Positions 12,179 to 22,615 are shown, numbered from the stretch's first letter. The stretch is DNA of 28,394 nucleotides from Larix sibirica (GCA_004151065.3 NWUY0300022200.1:8003-36396); one strand, 5' to 3'. Notes: generated by a model not told the origin, from the letters alone. Numbers and translations are program-made.

Positions 12179-12338
12179 TTTGTTTCGGTAGGGTTTTTGT
12201 GGGCATGCTACCCACATCCTCACGATCGATGGATTTCCAAACTTAACTAGTTCTCGCATTATGATGTCAACTCTGGAAAACCCACCCTCAGTCATGATAG
12301 TGTGGGTAGCATGCCCATGTCGACCCTACCCAAACAAA
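12179..12338. repeat. Hairpin repeat with about 38-bp inverted arms
   Basis: The arms 12179-12216 and 12301-12338 are imperfect inverted copies: TTTGTTTCGGTAGGG to GGGCATGCTACCCACA, and its complement. The inner ends carry the near-palindrome TGGGCATGCTACCCA. The 84-bp loop shows no ORF. The structure resembles a small foldback or MITE. However, a third single copy of the arm at 13946-14019 suggests the arm itself is a dispersed unit. It lies just before the 5' LTR at 12376. Confidence 0.65.
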
Positions 12339-12375
12339 CTTGTAGTAGCTTACAAAACTCATTTCTGATACTATG

Positions 12376-13231
12376 TGTTAACACCAAAAATTTTCACAAC
12401 ATGCTCATACCCTAGTAACATCATCCCATTCTTCATTTTCCCCACATTAAACCTTCACTTGCTTGAAATCCTAAAGTCAAGGACCCAAATTGGCCTATAT
12501 TTATCATTTCTAGATATTTCCCTCTACATAAAATAGGTAAATGTGGCATATTCCCCCAAAAAATAAGGAAAATCCCCCAAAATAGGGATAGTTCCCCAAA
12601 AAATTCAAAAAGAAAATAAAAAAGGGGGAAAACATTCAAAAAGTAAAAAAAGAACTAGAAACCACTAAATGCCACCCAATACCACAAGTCAATACCAATA
12701 TCCACTCAATACCACGAGCTAATACATAGGGCCATTTTCCTATATATTAATGATGAATGTCTCTCATTTTACACACATTCTCTACATACATTTTTTTATC
12801 ATCACTCTACCGAGATTTCTACCCAAACCATTGAAGCCCCTTTTGAGCCTTCTTGTTTCACCTTGGAAGATTTACCTACATTGTGACGTGTGGTCGGAGA
12901 GCACCAAACTACTTGGAGACCAAGGACCTTCTACTTCAGACAAATGCAAGGGCCCCCACCAACACTATTTCGAGTTATTCTTTGGTCTATTGTAAAACCC
13001 CCTTTTTTATATAATAAAATTGAAAAAAATCTTTCTCTTGCCCTTTGTTTGTGAAAGAATGTTCAATAATGTTAGCTTAGATTTATTTTCTATGCACATG
13101 CTTCACATAGTTTAGATTTTATTTTACTGTTATTTACTGGGTTTAGCTAGTTTGTTTTTGCTTTCCATTAGATTTCCCTAAGTCATATTAGGTGCTTTTC
13201 AACACATGCTAGTGTGAAAACACTAGAAACA
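12376..13231 (+). repeat. 5' LTR of the Tat-like element
   Basis: The LTR starts TGTTAACACC and ends ...CTAGAAACA at 13231, with the PBS four bases later, giving about 856 bp. A TATATATTA at about 12741 could be the promoter TATA box and AATAAAATT near 13012 a polyadenylation signal. The first 165 bases recur at 26951-27113. The block around 12900-12990 resembles the inverted LTR piece at 14023-14309, showing that the two LTR families are related. The five bases before it, CTATG, could be the target-site copy; the right-hand partner is missing. Confidence 0.75.
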
Positions 13232-13235
13232 ATTT

Positions 13236-13249
13236 TGGCGACTCCAACT
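13236..13249 (+). other. Primer binding site, tRNA-Arg type
   Basis: TGGCGACTCC, four bases after the LTR end, is complementary to the 3' end (GGAGTCG plus CCA) of plant tRNA-Arg(ACG)-type molecules, written from general knowledge. The match is ten bases, then diverges. tRNA-Arg priming is known for the Ogre/Tat group. Confidence 0.7.
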
Positions 13250-13439
13250 GGGTCGATATCCATCATTATGTGGTTTGGTTAGACAACCCTTTACAAGTTT
13301 TTTTTCTCTTTTATTTTTTTTAGTTTATACTGTTCGGTTAGCTTTCTTTTAGGGTTGTTTGACATTTTCTCTCAGTTTTGTGATAGGAAACTGGCTTGGA
13401 CCTCCCTATTCGGCCCTTGCCAACGTTGTCATTTTTAAA

Positions 13440-13875
13440 ATATTTTACTTTCGGCCGAAGTTGCACCTGTCTGACCGTTCTGAGCGATCTAGTTGCTATG
13501 TTTTTCCTAGAGTGAAAGGCCTAGTCACACCCATTTTCCTGATAAGAGTGACCTACCTCCTCCCATCCAGGTTGCTCATGTTTACCTCTTAGTTGCAACC
13601 CAGACACCCTGATATTCCTAATTTGAGCAACCCACTTTCCCTCATCTACCTGATAAGAAAGACCTACCTCCTCCAGGCTAGGTTGCTCATGTTTTCCTGT
13701 TAGGTGCAACCAAGTTGCATTGTTCTACCTGGTTTGTGTGACTCATTTGCCTACTTTTTCCCAATAGGAGTGATCTGCCTCCCCCGTGCTAAGTTGTACT
13801 TGTCCAACCTTGTTGAACGACCTAGTCGAACTGTTTTTCTTGGTGTGAGCGACCCAATCGCCCCCTTCATGAAAA
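13440..13875 (+). repeat. Leader array of degenerate ~33-bp palindromic units
   Basis: About a dozen units of roughly 32-47 bases share a core of the form GTGCGACCTAGGTCGC flanked by CCTGATAG or TTTTTCC. The core is nearly self-complementary. Within it, three longer blocks begin GATAAGAGTGACCTACCTCC-like at about 13540, 13650 and 13760, roughly 105-110 bases apart, which indicates a higher-order repeat. The array is untranslated and lies between PBS and gag. Confidence 0.6.
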
Positions 13876-13945
13876 ATTTTAAGGGCTAATATTAGCCCAT
13901 GGGATANACCGAATTTGATTTTGAAATTGAGAATCAATATTTATT

Positions 13946-14019
13946 TCTGTAAGCTCCTGCATGTGTGTTTGGGCATGTTCGACATGGGCACACTACCCAT
14001 GATCCCTAGGTCGAGGAGT
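13946..14019. repeat. Third copy of the hairpin-arm repeat
   Basis: The segment (core GACATGGGCACACTACCCAT) matches the reverse complement of 12285-12352 over about 65 bases, including a TGTAAGCT block near its left end. It abuts the outer end of the inverted LTR piece at 14023, just as the other copy sits beside the LTR at 12376. Confidence 0.6.
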
Positions 14020-14022
14020 TTA

Positions 14023-14564
14023 TGTTGCTAGATTTTTCCTGCTAGCATGTGCTAAAATGAACCTACTAAGGATTAGGGAATCCTTAGTAGTAGTTCAAAA
14101 ATGAATATGAAAATAAAATAAACAAAAATAAAATAAATATACACTAAGTATCTATTGGGACAATATTGATTTAACAATGGAACATATAAAATAAAATGGT
14201 TTGTATTATAAGAGCACAATCTAGGACCATAAAATACCTGGAAATGGGGTCCTTTGTGTCTTTCTGAAGTGGTGTGTCCTTGGTATCCTAGAATCTCCAC
14301 AGTTTCCATCTACTCATCACGAAGGGTGCCAAAGCTCCCATTTCCAAGTATTCTTATGGTCCTAGATTGCGCTCTTATAATACAAAACCATTTTATTTTA
14401 TATGTTCCATTGTTAAATCAATATTGGCACAAGACATGCTTAGCGTAGATTTATTTTATTTTTGTTTATTTTATTTGCATATTCATTTTTGAACTACTGC
14501 TAAGGATTCCCTAATCCTTGGTAGGTTCCTTTTGGCACATGCTAGTAGGAAAAATCTAGCAACA
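14023..14564. repeat. Palindrome of two LTR ends, arms about 226 bp
   Basis: The arms 14023-14248 and 14338-14564 are near-perfect inverted copies around an 89-bp centre. Both outer ends are LTR termini: TGTTGCTAGA on the left and TCTAGCAACA on the right. The right arm is followed by a degenerate PBS and a leader, so it is an LTR 3' end in plus orientation. The left arm is the same LTR end inverted and extends into the centre to about 14316. The LTR is related to, but different from, the one at 12376. One explanation is head-to-head insertion of a related element; another is an assembly chimera, since an N lies at 13907. Confidence 0.8.
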
Positions 14565-14568
14565 GATT

Positions 14569-14586
14569 TGGAAAATCCCACTGGGT
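14569..14586 (+). other. Degenerate primer binding site of the second LTR
   Basis: TGGAAAATCCCACTGGGT begins five bases after the LTR end at 14564 and aligns with TGGCGACTCCAACTGGGT at 13236. The tRNA-Arg match is broken in the middle, consistent with an old copy. Confidence 0.5.
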
Positions 14587-14759
14587 TCGATCCATACAAA
14601 TTCATGGTTTCATTTGACCATCCTCACCCATTTGTTTTTCATTTTATTTTGCTGGTTTTTCCTTATTTTCAACCGATATGTCATCATCAGTAAGATCTAG
14701 ACAAAAAAATAGCCTGTACCATCTGTTATGGCCCCTGCAAGACCTCTATTTTTCAAAAA

Positions 14760-15110
14760 ATATCCAGTTCTGGCTGGGTCGCGGTTGTTTGGCCCATAAA
14801 TGTGACCCAAGTCGCTCCTTTCCATCTAATAAGAGCAACCTTTCGCACCTTTTTTCCCAATAAATGTGACTTGACCCTGATCTCATTGTTTAGCACCCAG
14901 ATTGCCCTTGTTTTTCCTTTCTTTGCGAACCAGGTCACTCCTGTGTCTCTGATAAGTGTGAATTGTTGTTTAAAACTCCCTGATAGGTGCAATCTATCTA
15001 TTTTTCTGGGTTTCCTGCTTCCTTCGTGACTGTTTTTGATATCTATGTGCACCATATCGCTTATTCCTCCTCGATAAGAGCAATCTACGCCTGTTTTTTT
15101 ACTTTTCGAT
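14760..15110 (+). repeat. Second leader array of palindromic units
   Basis: This follows the second LTR end and PBS at the same relative position as the array at 13440. Units such as AAATGTGACCCAAGTCGCTCC and CCTGATAGGTGCAATCTA recur about every 30-40 bases. The units are more diverged than in the first array. Gag follows about 1.4 kb later. Confidence 0.5.
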
Positions 15111-16479
15111 CTATTTCCAACCCCCTGGACCCTCCGTCCCTCCTCTGCACCATGCAACCTGTCCTAATTTTTCCATACTTGTTTGTTTGCAGTACTTTTA
15201 GTGTTATGTTTGCACCTATTTGCTTGTTGTAGATGTTTGCTAGTATGCCTTTGTTGAGTCCTGTAGTGAAGAAAAACCTATTTTTGAGTATTTTCTACAC
15301 CTCTTGGTTCCATTTAGATCTATTAGGAATGCATCATTTTCTATTTCAATAAGTTGTATGGTAATAAATCATTGCTTGTAGTTAGTTGTGAATAGAAGTG
15401 CTTGCATTTAGTTGAAATGATGAATGAAAGACTAGATTTTACATAGCATAGTTTATTATTTCCTTTCAACATTTATTTTATCTATTATATCTCTGGTATA
15501 TACATGCCACTTATGCCCACAAATCACACATTGAAGTCAAACGCTTGGTTCCTGAACCCAAGCAGAGCCTTAAAATTAACCTAACTATACCAACATTAAC
15601 CGCACTTGAGGAACAAGAAGAATCTGGTAGTTAGGTTAGGAAAGTGGGGATAGGAATCCAAATAATTCCCCTTTGTCATTTACATTTGAGACATAGTTGT
15701 TGTCCTTTAGGGTACTAAAATCCTCTAGTATTTTTGGACACATTTGAGACTAATTTATGGGGGTCCTCTTCTCTGATGAGGGAAAGTGGTAAGACTAGAA
15801 CTGGAGGGTTGGGTGGAATGCCTCTCTCTACTTAGTACTAAAGGAATTCAGCTCATAGTCTTCAGATTGAAGCCACAAAAAACCTTTCTTGACATGTCCT
15901 GAATGAGGTAACCTAGAATCCTTTCTTCTTATGACTCTTTTACCCGAGATCCCTCTCGGTATGGGGATATCTGAGAGCCTTATTAGTCTTCCATTTCATT
16001 TTTTCTAACTGTGGATTTCATCACCCTGCAATGGAAACGGTTTGTGAAGGTTTCCATATTTTTAGTTATGTGACTGTTTTCCCCTTTATCTGATAGGTTA
16101 GTGGTTCATTTTACTTTTCTAGGAGTGCTACTTGTTGGATTTTTGTCCATTTTTTTATTTCTCACCTGTTGTAGCGCACAATTGCAGTAGGTTTTTTGAG
16201 CTTATTGTTGGCCTCAGTGCCCCTTTGTTGTGAGCTCTTCTCTTGCACACTCGATTGCATTGGTATTTTTTAGCCTATTTTCATGATACAAACCATACCC
16301 ATTTATCATTTGTGCTCCTGTCACTATAGCTCCTCTGACGTACTCTCGCAGACTTCAAGGGAAGTTACTGCAGTATGGTTTCTTAGTGTACAGATGTTGG
16401 AACCTTGTTCGATAGACCTCACAGTCTCAGGAACCATTTTACAAAACATTTTATTTTGATTATGACTCCTCTCAATCAA
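15111..16479 (+). other. Untranslated leader, no gene recognised
   Basis: The region between the leader array and gag has only short ORFs and no recognised domain. Long leaders before gag are usual in this group of elements. No tRNA, hairpin array or further LTR end was seen. Confidence 0.5.
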
Positions 16480-18001
16480 AGTCACCCACACACTCACCCA
16501 CGCACAGTTCGACGACAGACAATATACCAACCCATTTCATTGGGGGCACCATCAGTGTCCTGACAGTTGCTTCCACGACCAACACAGTCATTGGTTCCAC
16601 TAGAGAAACCATCCCCAATTCAAATGTAATTCTAAGTCTAGGGGGTAGCATCCCCACGATCATGGTCATGACCACCATAGTTGATGGGTGTACAATCACA
16701 TCCACATCCAAAACAGTCGTTGGTCCTACCATGTCGTATCCTACTACAAGTTTTCCATTCATGGCCATTCTTAACCTACCTGATTTGGCTAGATTTACTA
16801 ATTATCGTATTAGACATTATTCGTCTTGGCCCCCCATTCCTACCAAACTCCCCTCAAACATTCCTAAATTCTAAGGGAAGGCTGGGGAGAACCCCAAAAC
16901 CTTCATATCATGTCCCTCCACCTATGGTGTTCCTCCAAATCCATAGTATATGATTCCATCATACTACACTTGTTACAAATAACCTTTACAGGTGTTGTAA
17001 CGAAGTCGTACATCAACCAGCCCCATGGGGGGAATCCCACCTTCGTTTCCTTATCTTCCACATCCTTGCAATTATTCCATTTTCTCTTTCTCTATGATGC
17101 TAGCATAGAAATCCTCCTTTCTTGCAAACAGACTACCACCATACACATTACAAACCACATCCATGAGTGGTGTATGCTACGAAGTTTGTGCAAGATCAGA
17201 CTCAATGATTGGATCTTTTTGGACTAGTTCTTGAAATCCCTAATCCTAGCCATTTCCAAGGACATGGACTCCAAATTCCATTAAAACAAGGAGGAATTTA
17301 TCCCCATATATTATCAATTCAACCTAATATACTCACAATCAGGCTACTTGTACATCATTCTCCCTGAAGGCCCCCACGGAGACTCCTTTTAGAAGGATCC
17401 ACCGAAGGCATCCCATGATGCTAATGGTGTCACTGGCATTGTTTCATGATGTCGTTGCCCCACATGAAGTCCACTTACACATATGTTAATGCCCCTATCA
17501 TTTCCCATCCCTCAATGGCCTCATTTCCTACACTGGTTTATGGCCTTGATCTGTCGCTCACATCATCCCATTCTAGAGCGACACCCTCTTATGTGCCTCT
17601 AGCCCCTACTTCGCATGCCCACGAACCTTCCTATCAAGGACATATGTATGGAAATAATACTAGAGTATATGCACCACCACCATCCATAAACCCATATTAT
17701 CTCTCTCTTGGAACACCATCGGTAGCTCCTACACAAGCTCCTCCCCAAGCTCCACCTTTCCCACAAGGGAAATTTTATGCATAGTAGAACCAACCCCAAT
17801 AACCAACAAGGGAATCCCAACCAACAAAAAGGTAGGAATCAAGGGAATAATAAACATTAGGGAGGGGGAGGTCCACCTCCAAACCCCCTTAACAATAATC
17901 AAAACCCTAACCAATCGCCTAAACAGGGGAAGAACCCACAACTATGCACCAATCATTTATGTTCTTTATGCAATGTCTATGGACATTACACACACCATTT
18001 T
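16480..18001 (+). pseudogene. gag: Gag of the Tat-like element (broken)
   Basis: Gag forms the virus-like particle and binds element RNA. A Pro/Thr-rich N-terminal part at about 16480-16800 is spread over three frames. The capsid-like domain follows at 16850-17390: GKAGENPKTF, then after a +1 shift MSLHLWCSS, a TGVVTKSYI segment where this family usually has Trp before Tyr, HITNHIHEW, a short basic SLCKIRL and the YSQSGYLYIILP tail. A Pro/Tyr/Ser-rich linker is open at 17446-17784. A zinc knuckle lies at 17960-18001 with CSLC and GH in place, but its fourth ligand is Phe instead of Cys. Several TAG and TAA stops interrupt the frame. The overall sequence resembles gag of angiosperm Tat elements as I remember them. 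Not functional. Confidence 0.8.
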
Positions 18002-18379
18002 CCTCATTTAGATAATTATCGTATACTTTGGGATGAGACTAATTAACGAGATGCCACTCCTGCCCCTTAGGTGCAGCCTAACCCACCTCAACCAGTTCAA
18101 CAACTGATGGTGTTGAAAAACCCTTTACCTACTCAAGGAATAGTTAAAACACAATTCCCAGTTACATATGTCGCATCCTCTAATTATCCCCCTAATTCAG
18201 GAATGCAACACCATCTAATGTTGTCCTCTTATATTAACCTTCAGACTCAACACAACCATTACAGTTCGACTATTGAATCCATCCCCATCAACAAGGCAGT
18301 CGAATCCACCCTACTAGACTAGTCTCTACATATACCTAGACCCCTAACTGATGGGGCTCCCAAAGTCCCAAAATTCCCT

Positions 18380-18890
18380 TTCCATTGCATTGTGAAAAAT
18401 ATCAATTCTCGAGCCACTCTCAATTATAACATTATGGACGATTTGGCTCAATCCCCTATCGCCATGTCAACCTTGGAAGTTCTTAGGAATCGCCCCGTAC
18501 AACGCAAATCCTTATCATCAACTTTAGGTGTGATTAATTTATCTTATTCACATTTGATGATATTCGACTTGGATCAGTCAAAACCCTGCATGACTTCATC
18601 CATCGTGTTCCAGATCCCCATGTCGATCCAGAACTTAGTTATCCATCAATGCATTTTCGATGAAGGCACCTCCACATGCATTATGTTAAATTTTGTTTGG
18701 AATAAGTTTGGGTCCCCTATGTTACAACTATCCATGACATTACTACATGCATATGATGGTAACGTAGCCCAACCCAAGGGACTTCTCTCGAATGTTCCTG
18801 TTGAGTTAACCGACAAAAGCCTCCTAATCGACATTGAGGTTTTTAATGCCCAGCTTGATTACAACCTCTTACTTGGTCATAGCTACATNC
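18380..18890 (+). pseudogene. pro: Retroviral-type aspartic protease of the Tat-like element
   Basis: This is the protease that cuts the polyprotein. A 168-codon open stretch (18392-18895) carries the active-site loop as FDEGTST, with the Asp codon at 18659. The usual loop is D-T/S-G; D-E-G is what I recall for many Tat-type elements, so it may be lineage-specific and not damage. A second landmark, YNLLLGHSY near 18857-18883, is the conserved LLGR/H strand near the protease end, and LTDKSLLIDIEVFNAQLDY before it fits the flap-following strands. An N at 18889 and a TAG at 18896 follow. This domain is the least damaged of the polyprotein, being free of internal stops for its whole length. Confidence 0.78.
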
Positions 18891-19189
18891 AATCCTAGCG
18901 CACAAGATTGACTTGGAGAATGACTCATGATGTTGTAACTTTAACAGTTAGGACACTACTCCCACTACTGTCCATACATTCCAGAATATCGATCTATGCT
19001 AGTTGACATGCGTAAGCTGTCCTTGGAGTCCCAAGTCACTGTTATCGAAGAAATACACCCCTAACATATTCTTCGAATGAGACAAACACCATATATGTTA
19101 TGTCACAACATGATCAACCTTCCACATCATCAACACATGTCGAACCCGCTGATTTGTCTAGAAGATGCTTTTGAAATGATGAAGAGATC

Positions 19190-20290
19190 CTTGAAGTGTT
19201 AACTAAACATGATTTCCCTTGGGATGGCATGCACCATCGCGCCAATTTTGTCACTGATGAATCTTCTACACCTTCATCAGATCAGTTCTCAGTCGATTCC
19301 AAAGACTTCATCCCTTATGGAAGTGTCAATTGGTTCAAACATCCAATCCCAGCCATTGAAGCCTTCAAAGAAGGGAATATGGACAATATATGGCCACCAT
19401 CCAGGTCGATATTTCTGTCAAGCCCAACATTACATAGAATATCACTTTAGGTGCCTCCTACACCCCATAAGAGATTTCCTCCTATAGTAAAATCTTCCAA
19501 AATTTTTGTTACATTTTTGCTTGGTCATACACCAAAATTCCCAGCATTTATCCTGCCATTGTAGAACACCGTGTCGACACTTGGCTTGATGTTGCACCTG
19601 TCCGCCAAAAACAATGCCCCATCCACCCATCCAAGCTTCCTGCCATCAAAGCAGAAATATAGAAGCTTCGTACAGCAGGGTTCATTTACACCATTGCATA
19701 CACCACTTGGGTTTCTAACCCTGACGCCGTGAATAAAAAGAAGGGAACCATACATGTTTGTACCACATTTCATAACCTGAATTTGGAATTCCCCAAAGAC
19801 AACTTCCAAACCCCGTTCATTGACCAATTTATTGATTCTTGTGTAGGCCATGAAGTTCTTTCCTTCACGGATGGATTTTTCGGCTATAACGAGATTCATA
19901 TTTGCAAAGAGGATTAATACAAAACTGACTTCACCACCCTTAGGGAACATTAGCTTACCGATTCATGACATTTGGTATGAATAAAGCTGGAGCCACCTTT
20001 GAGCGGGCCATGAATTTTTGTTTCTATGAATTGGTCCACCTCATCCTTGTTTACTGAGTCGACCTCACGACTTGATCCGAGAAATGTTCCCAATACTTAG
20101 AGGACCTATTGAAAGTCTTCCCCCACTACATTAAGTAGAACATTCGCCTAAACCCTCTCAAGTGTGTGTTTTGTGCTCCTTTCGGCCGATTGTTTGGATT
20201 CATTGTTTCCCAGAAGGGTATCACTATTGATCCATTAAAGGTTCAAGCCATTCTTGACCTTCCATCTCCTCACACCCTAGACAACCTTTA
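19190..20290 (+). pseudogene. pol: Reverse transcriptase of the Tat-like element (broken)
   Basis: The reverse transcriptase copies element RNA to DNA. A pre-RT linker (19196-19450) leads to FAWSYTKIPS at about 19523, the usual start of the Ty3 RT domain. It continues with LPAIKAEI then TAG, TTWVSNP, CTTFHNLN, FPKDNFQTPFIDQ and LSFTDGFFGYNEI (about 19480-19917), then after a TAA at 19916 and frame changes to NIRLNPLKCVF and a GFIVSQKGI segment (20140-20225). The catalytic YLDD box is destroyed: at 20052-20063 the codons read Tyr, stop (TGA), Val, Asp. The first catalytic Asp region is kept as FTDGF. Multiple frameshifts lie between 19920 and 20110. Domain order and sequence are clear despite the damage, and the enzyme cannot function. 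Confidence 0.88.
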
Positions 20291-20299
20291 GGGAAAATC

Positions 20300-20900
20300 C
20301 AATTTCCTATGATGATTTATCCAGGATTATTCCACAAAAGTCCATCACGTTTTGCACTTGTTTCGAACCAACATCCCTTTTGTTTGGGATGAGCAGGCCC
20401 AAGCTGCCTTCAATGCCTTGAAAAAAGCACTGACTTCCACTCCCTTGATATCGCCACCCACTTTCATGAATTATTTTATCTTTTACATTTTGGCATCCAA
20501 ACATTCCATTACATGAGTCTAGTCCAGGAAGATGCTACTCACCAAGGGGATGCCATCTACTACGTGAGACAGAACTTATTCAACCCACCAATGCGTTATC
20601 TCCATGAGGGGAAAATGGCCTTGGCCATTGTATTTTCAGTTCATAAGTTGTGCCATTACATCCTTATGAGCTTAACTATAGTTGTGGAAGATTCCAACCC
20701 TATGATCTATCGCTTGAGTTGCTGCCTTGTCCAAGGTCGTGTTACCAAATGAATCATTATCCTTTAACAGTATGATATTGAATTCGTCACACCCAAAAGA
20801 ACCAAGGCATTGGCCTTGGTGCAACTCATGAAAAACTTACCCTCTTCATATGCACCACTTCTGTTCACTGTCATTTCTCTTGATGAACATTTGTTTACCA
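20300..20900 (+). pseudogene. Ty3-type RNase H (first copy), degenerate
   Basis: This domain follows RT directly. Landmarks are WDEQAQAAFNALKKALTS near 20390, then FYILASKHS, LVQEDATHQ, YVRQNL, RYLHEGKMALAIVFSVHKLCHYIL and VVEDSNPMIY up to about 20710. The strand that should carry the first catalytic Asp (LYVDAS in active Ty3 enzymes) reads FYILAS here, so that Asp is absent. In Tat elements the original RNase H is thought to have lost activity after a second RNase H was gained, so this may be ancestral and not recent damage. One frameshift with a TGA and TAG at about 20513-20520 also breaks it. Confidence 0.75.
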
Positions 20901-22070
20901 TTTCCTTGGATGATCTGTGGTACAGAGATATCCTAGTTTACTTGTGCACCCAAAAATTTGGGCCTCACCTAAGTCATGATGACCGCCATTGCATTCACCA
21001 TCAAGCTTCTCAATACCTCCTCATTGGTGATGTCCTTTATCGACACGACATCGACACCATTTTGCATAGATTCCTTACCCACAATGGGGCTCAGTGGGTC
21101 TTGAATGACTCAATACCGGAGCATGCAGTGGCCACCTATCTGGTATGGCCACCACCCAAAAGGTTATTCGTTCCAGTTATTTCTTTCTGACCCTCTTTAC
21201 TTATTGCATTATGGCAGTCAAACATTGTCACAAGTTCCAACTCTTTGACCCAAAGGAAAGAACCCCTCCTGCACCACTCCGTCCCATTATCACCGTCGAT
21301 CCTTTCTGCAAATGCACCATTGACTTCATGGAGTGTAATCCCACCTTGGTTAATGGCCATAAGTACATCATTGTGGTTGTTGACTATTTCAACAAATGGG
21401 TCGAAGCCATGCCCACATTTAATTACCAAGCTGATACTATGGCAAATTTTTTCTTTAGCCACATTATCACTCATTTAGGGGTCCCTATCCATCTCATCTC
21501 TGACCATGGAAAGCATTTTGGGGATGCCGTAAATAAATATATATCCAACATGTTAAAATTTGAGCATCAATACACCTCTTCATACCATTCATAAGGCAAT
21601 GGCCAAGTTGAGGCTGCCAATAAGATCCCCCAAACCATGCTCCAATGGATGGTAGATAAGCACAAATCCACCTAACATCACATGCTCTTTTCATCCTTAT
21701 GGGCCTATCGCACATCTGCAAAAACCACAATGGGTTTTACCCCATTCTACTTGGTTCATGGTGTGGAGTTTGTCCTCCATGTTGAGTGTTAGATCCCAGC
21801 CTTACACATAGCTATCGAACGTTTACCAAATACATCTCCTTTAGAGCAATGATCGCTCATGCTTGAACATGAATATGAATACCATTGGGATGTCATTCAG
21901 ATGATCAAGACTGCCAAGTATCGGTCCAAGGCCCATTATGACACTTGAGTCCATACATCCTCAAACACTTCCTTGGCAAGGGGGAATACATCCTAGTTTA
22001 TTATGAAGGCCGTCTCTTGAACAACCCCCGTAATGGTTTGTACCTCAAGATAATTTATGCCTGATCTCCT
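20810..22070 (+). pseudogene. Integrase of the Tat-like element, catalytic triad kept
   Basis: A linker (20810-21110: DILVYLCTQKFGPHLS, YLLIGDVLYRHDIDT) leads to the zinc finger. GHLSGMATTQKVI near 21130-21165 is split by a frame change, and the CxxC pair reads CHKF with the second Cys lost. The core is in one frame from 21145: IDFME with Asp at 21322, ISDHGKHF with Asp at 21502, and NGQVEAAN with Glu at 21610. Asp to Glu holds exactly 35 residues, the D,D(35)E spacing, although a TAA at 21592 sits where Gln is usual in PYHPQ. Downstream are LWAYRTSAKT, TPFYLVHG and a worn tail to about 22070, with several stops. It differs clearly from the integrase at 5420, so the two belong to distinct Ty3 lineages. 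Confidence 0.87.
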
Positions 22071-22169
22071 CGAACCCATTGTTCAGTATGTATAGTTTTC
22101 TCCTTCTTTGTTTTTCACATTTTTTATGCATGATCCTTATGGTTTATTTCTATGATTGTTATCAGATGG

Positions 22170-22615
22170 ATCTTATTCCATCTGTTAGCATTGGTTTTGT
22201 TGACGATGTAAGTAGGTGGTCTCCAAACCTTGCCTTGGATGCATGGGTCATATACTCCCCTTTACTTGAGTTGATTTATCTTAATGGAGTGTGTGTCAAT
22301 GCGGACACCAATAGCCAGGCTGAGTATGATGCAATGATTGGTATTTTAAACTCCACCCTCCATTTGAGTATCCATCACTTCAGTGTCTTCTTATACTCCC
22401 AGTTGTGTTTCGCCCAACTGAATAATTATTATCGGGTATGTGACCCTTTCCTCTTTAGAAATTTCCTTCCCACTAAACAACTGGTAGACATTTTTATTTC
22501 ATTACATTTATGCATGTCCCTTGTTATTCGAATAGTGTTGTGGACCAAATGGCTAAAAAAATTCTAGAGTGGCATATCAATCATCACATATATGAAATAA
22601 ATCATCAACATGCGT
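22170..22615 (+). pseudogene. Second RNase H, downstream of integrase
   Basis: A second RNase H lies after the integrase. Landmarks are FVDDVSR (first Asp, codon 22202), AWVIYSP, GVCVNADTNSQAEYDAMI (Glu, codon 22322), SVFLYSQL and, after a frame change near 22490, FMHVP and VVDQMAKKIL (last Asp, codon 22543). The third catalytic residue, Asp in the expected FLDSQL, is Tyr (codon TAC at 22394), one base from GAC. Tat elements are known to carry an additional, archaeal-like RNase H. The sequence fits what I remember of that domain, but the exact subtype is not proven here. The frame is otherwise open from 22079 to 22567, so it decayed more slowly than RT or was hit less often. Confidence 0.75.

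Noticed and set aside
12433-12639. Minus-strand ORF also seen at 26991-27185 in a related form
   Set aside because: The similarity comes from the repeated LTR start, not from protein conservation; the sequence is LTR U3.
19525-19950. 141-codon minus-strand ORF
   Set aside because: It is opposite the clear reverse transcriptase domain on the plus strand.
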